From Muribaculaceae bacterium (GTDB lineage: Bacteria; Bacteroidota; Bacteroidia; Bacteroidales; Muribaculaceae), in contig JAIDPP010000084.1 in assembly GCA_029062725.1 (NCBI GenBank), forward strand, positions 1-7,957: a DNA stretch of 7,957 nucleotides, in the 5' to 3' direction. Of the stretch, positions 6,657-7,957 are shown piece by piece. Made by a program: the position numbers and the translations under genes. The notes under the pieces are model-generated. The model worked only from the letters and a program-made list of their open reading frames with translations, did not search any database and was not told the origin of the DNA. Every line of letters starts with the position of its first letter. Positions within the stretch are counted from its first letter, which is position 1.

Positions 6657-6666
6657 AAAAGAAGAT

Positions 6667-7230
6667 ATGAAGAGATTTCTGATTGTATGTCTGGGCAATA
6701 TAGGACCGGAATACGCCGATACGCGACATAACATCGGCTTCATGGCCGGGGATGCCTTGGCCGAGTCGGCCGGAGCCGGGTGGCAGTCGTGCCGCTATGG
6801 CGATATGGCAAAGGTGAAGGTGAAGAATTGTGAGCTGATGCTCCTCAAGCCTTCGACCTATATGAACCTTAGCGGGGTGGCCGTCAGATACTGGATGAAT
6901 AAGGAGAAACTCCCGCTGGAGAACCTATTGGTTATCGTTGACGACATTGCGCTCCCTTTCGGGGCGGTCCGTCTGCGAAAGCAAGGTTCCGATGCGGGTC
7001 ATAACGGATTGAAGAATATCGCGTCGGAACTCGGCACCCAACAGTATGCGCGTCTTCGCGTCGGAGTCGGCAACGATTTTCCCAAGGGAGGTCAGGTGGA
7101 TTATGTGCTTGGACGCTTCCCTAAAGAGGAGATGGAGAAGATGCCCGATCTGCTCAAGCATGTGGCAGAGGCTGTGAAGGCATATTGTCTCTCGGGTGCG
7201 GATTTCGCCATGACGCATTATAATAAGTAA
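6667..7230 (+). CDS. pth: Peptidyl-tRNA hydrolase
   Basis: This 187-residue enzyme cleaves the ester bond of peptidyl-tRNAs released from stalled ribosomes, returning free tRNA. From the ATG at 6667 the catalytic residues are Asn11 in LGNIG, His21 in TRHNIGF, Asn67 in YMNLSG, Asp93 in VDDIALPFG and Asn113 in GHNGLK. These correspond to E. coli Asn10, His20, Asn68, Asp93 and Asn114. Residue 8 is Cys where most family members have Gly (VCLGN for VGLGN). The length agrees with the family. The frame is open back to 6481; an ATG at 6538 would add 43 residues rich in Lys and Glu, but 6667 fits the family start and has a GGAGG upstream. No Bacteroidota-type promoter was found between rplY and pth, so read-through from the rplY promoter is likely. 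The S4 gene follows after one base. Confidence 0.95.
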   Translation: MKRFLIVCLGNIGPEYADTRHNIGFMAGDALAESAGAGWQSCRYGDMAKVKVKNCELMLLKPSTYMNLSGVAVRYWMNKEKLPLENLLVIVDDIALPFGAVRLRKQGSDAGHNGLKNIASELGTQQYARLRVGVGNDFPKGGQVDYVLGRFPKEEMEKMPDLLKHVAEAVKAYCLSGADFAMTHYNK

Positions 7231-7231
7231 A

Positions 7232-7660
7232 ATGGAAGAAGTAAGGATAGACAAATGGCTATGGGCGATGCGCGTTTTCAAGACGCGGACCATCGCCACC
7301 GATGCCTGTAAGAAAGGGCGCGTGACTATGGGTGGTACGGCCGTAAAGCCGAGCCGAGCCATTAAGGTGGGAGATGTTATCGATGTGAAGAAGCCTCCGA
7401 TCACATATACTTTCCGGGTAAAACAGCTTACGGGAAATAGGCTCGGTGCCAAACTGGTGCCGGAATATCTGGAGAACATCACCCCACCCTCGCAGTATGA
7501 ACTGCTGGAGATGACCCGTATATCCGGCTTCGTTGACCGGCGTAAGGGTCTGGGACGTCCCACCAAGAGAGAGGGTCGCGAGCTGTCGCGTTTTAAGGAA
7601 GATACCTACACAGCCGATGAGTTCTTCCTCGACTGGGAGGATGATGAAGATGAAGATTGA
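7232..7660 (+). CDS. hslR: Hsp15-type S4-domain RNA-binding protein
   Basis: This 142-residue protein starts with the S4 RNA-binding domain (about 5-65): VRIDKWLWAMRVFKTR, then ACKKGRVTMGGTAVKPS. A C-terminal helix GRPTKREGRELSRFKED resembles the Hsp15 C-terminal motif, and the protein ends in an acidic tail (DWEDDEDED). E. coli Hsp15 binds free 50S subunits carrying peptidyl-tRNA and aids their recycling. The Bacillus relative RqcP works in ribosome-associated quality control. The start is one base after the pth stop, so the two genes are probably translationally coupled and share an mRNA. This neighbour supports a role with stalled peptidyl-tRNA complexes, though the function in this organism is inferred from family and context. 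Confidence 0.88.
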   Translation: MEEVRIDKWLWAMRVFKTRTIATDACKKGRVTMGGTAVKPSRAIKVGDVIDVKKPPITYTFRVKQLTGNRLGAKLVPEYLENITPPSQYELLEMTRISGFVDRRKGLGRPTKREGRELSRFKEDTYTADEFFLDWEDDEDED

Positions 7661-7673
7661 AGCCATAATAAAG

Positions 7674-7720
7674 ATGCCGGGATTTGAAACGTATGAATCA
7701 AATCCCGGCATTTTTATTAT
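7674..7720 (+). terminator. Rho-independent terminator after the S4 gene
   Basis: A perfect 14-bp stem (7674-7687 with 7698-7711) encloses a 10-base loop and runs into TTTTTATTATAT. It begins 14 bases after the S4 gene stop and ends the rplY-pth-hslR unit. On the minus strand the same stem is followed by CTTTATTATGG, so it may also serve the convergent META-domain gene whose stop is at 7735-7737. Confidence 0.92.
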
Positions 7721-7734
7721 ATATTCCCGAACGC

Positions 7735-7957
7735 TTATTCGTCGGAAGTGCGCACGAGGCGAAGCACCTGCTTCCCTTGGGCGTTGAATAGCACCACTTC
7801 ATCCTTCGAGATCGGTTTGGCGGTCGAGGCCTCCTCAAGAGCCACAAGCAGGGCGGTCTCATTGTTGAGGTCGGGGCAAGCCATCTTTGTCAGGCCGATC
7901 GAGCTGAAAGAGATTGAATTGGCCTCTTCCATATCAATTTCAAGAGCTCCATTATAG
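7735..7957 (-). CDS. META-domain (HslJ-like) protein, C-terminal part, cut by window edge
   Basis: The last 74 codons of a minus-strand gene are visible; its start lies beyond the right edge. The sequence NSISFSSIGLTKMACPD followed by an E-x5-AL segment and a closing DEVVLFNAQGKQVLRLVR strand fits the META domain: a TxMACP motif, a helix, then a beta hairpin ending near the C terminus. META domains occur in HslJ and in many Bacteroidota envelope lipoproteins. Whether this copy has a lipoprotein signal or a second domain cannot be seen here. It converges on the S4 gene, with a shared terminator between them. Its biochemical function is unknown. Confidence 0.62.
   Translation of the reverse strand, partial: YNGALEIDMEEANSISFSSIGLTKMACPDLNNETALLVALEEASTAKPISKDEVVLFNAQGKQVLRLVRTSDE

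Noticed and set aside
6925..7566. 213-codon minus-strand ORF spanning pth and the S4 gene
   Set aside because: It is antisense to two genes with catalytic and binding motifs intact. No promoter or motif supports it.

Overview
The window looks like a chromosomal housekeeping segment of a member of the Bacteroidales, possibly Muribaculaceae-like. Several intergenic regions carry the Bacteroidota-type promoter (TTTG, about 20 bases, TAnnTTTG). The peptidyl-tRNA hydrolase has the 'GNIG' form of its first motif, which I associate with this phylum, and AddB, delta-prime and the sugar nucleotidyltransferase resemble Bacteroides-type family members. The family-level placement is a guess. I see no mobile element, CRISPR array, tRNA or rRNA.

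Layout from left to right. Positions 1-250 are AT-rich and hold a leftward promoter that drives a gene beyond the left edge. A rho-independent terminator (254-297, minus) closes a leftward two-gene unit: holB (DNA polymerase III delta-prime, start at 2429) followed by a sugar-phosphate nucleotidyltransferase (1234-335). Facing away from holB is a 1034-residue AddB-like nuclease (2520-5624). Both divergent start codons lie only 4-5 bases beyond a -7 box, so both transcripts may be leaderless.

A 200-base gap (5625-5824) contains a near-ideal promoter followed by a leader of roughly 115 bases, then rplY (L25/Ctc). A 15-bp hairpin with a UNCG-type tetraloop separates rplY from pth. The pth gene is followed one base later by an Hsp15-type S4 RNA-binding gene, and a strong terminator (7674-7720) ends the unit. 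The last 223 bases hold the C-terminal part of a minus-strand META-domain (HslJ-like) protein cut by the window edge.

Functionally there are two themes. The first is DNA replication and double-strand-break repair (holB, addB). The second is ribosome function and recycling of stalled peptidyl-tRNA (rplY, pth, hslR). I found no convincing new multi-gene system. The points most worth a second look are regulatory: the possible leaderless divergent pair, the palindrome inside the leftward promoter, the rplY leader, and the hairpin plus in-frame extension before pth.
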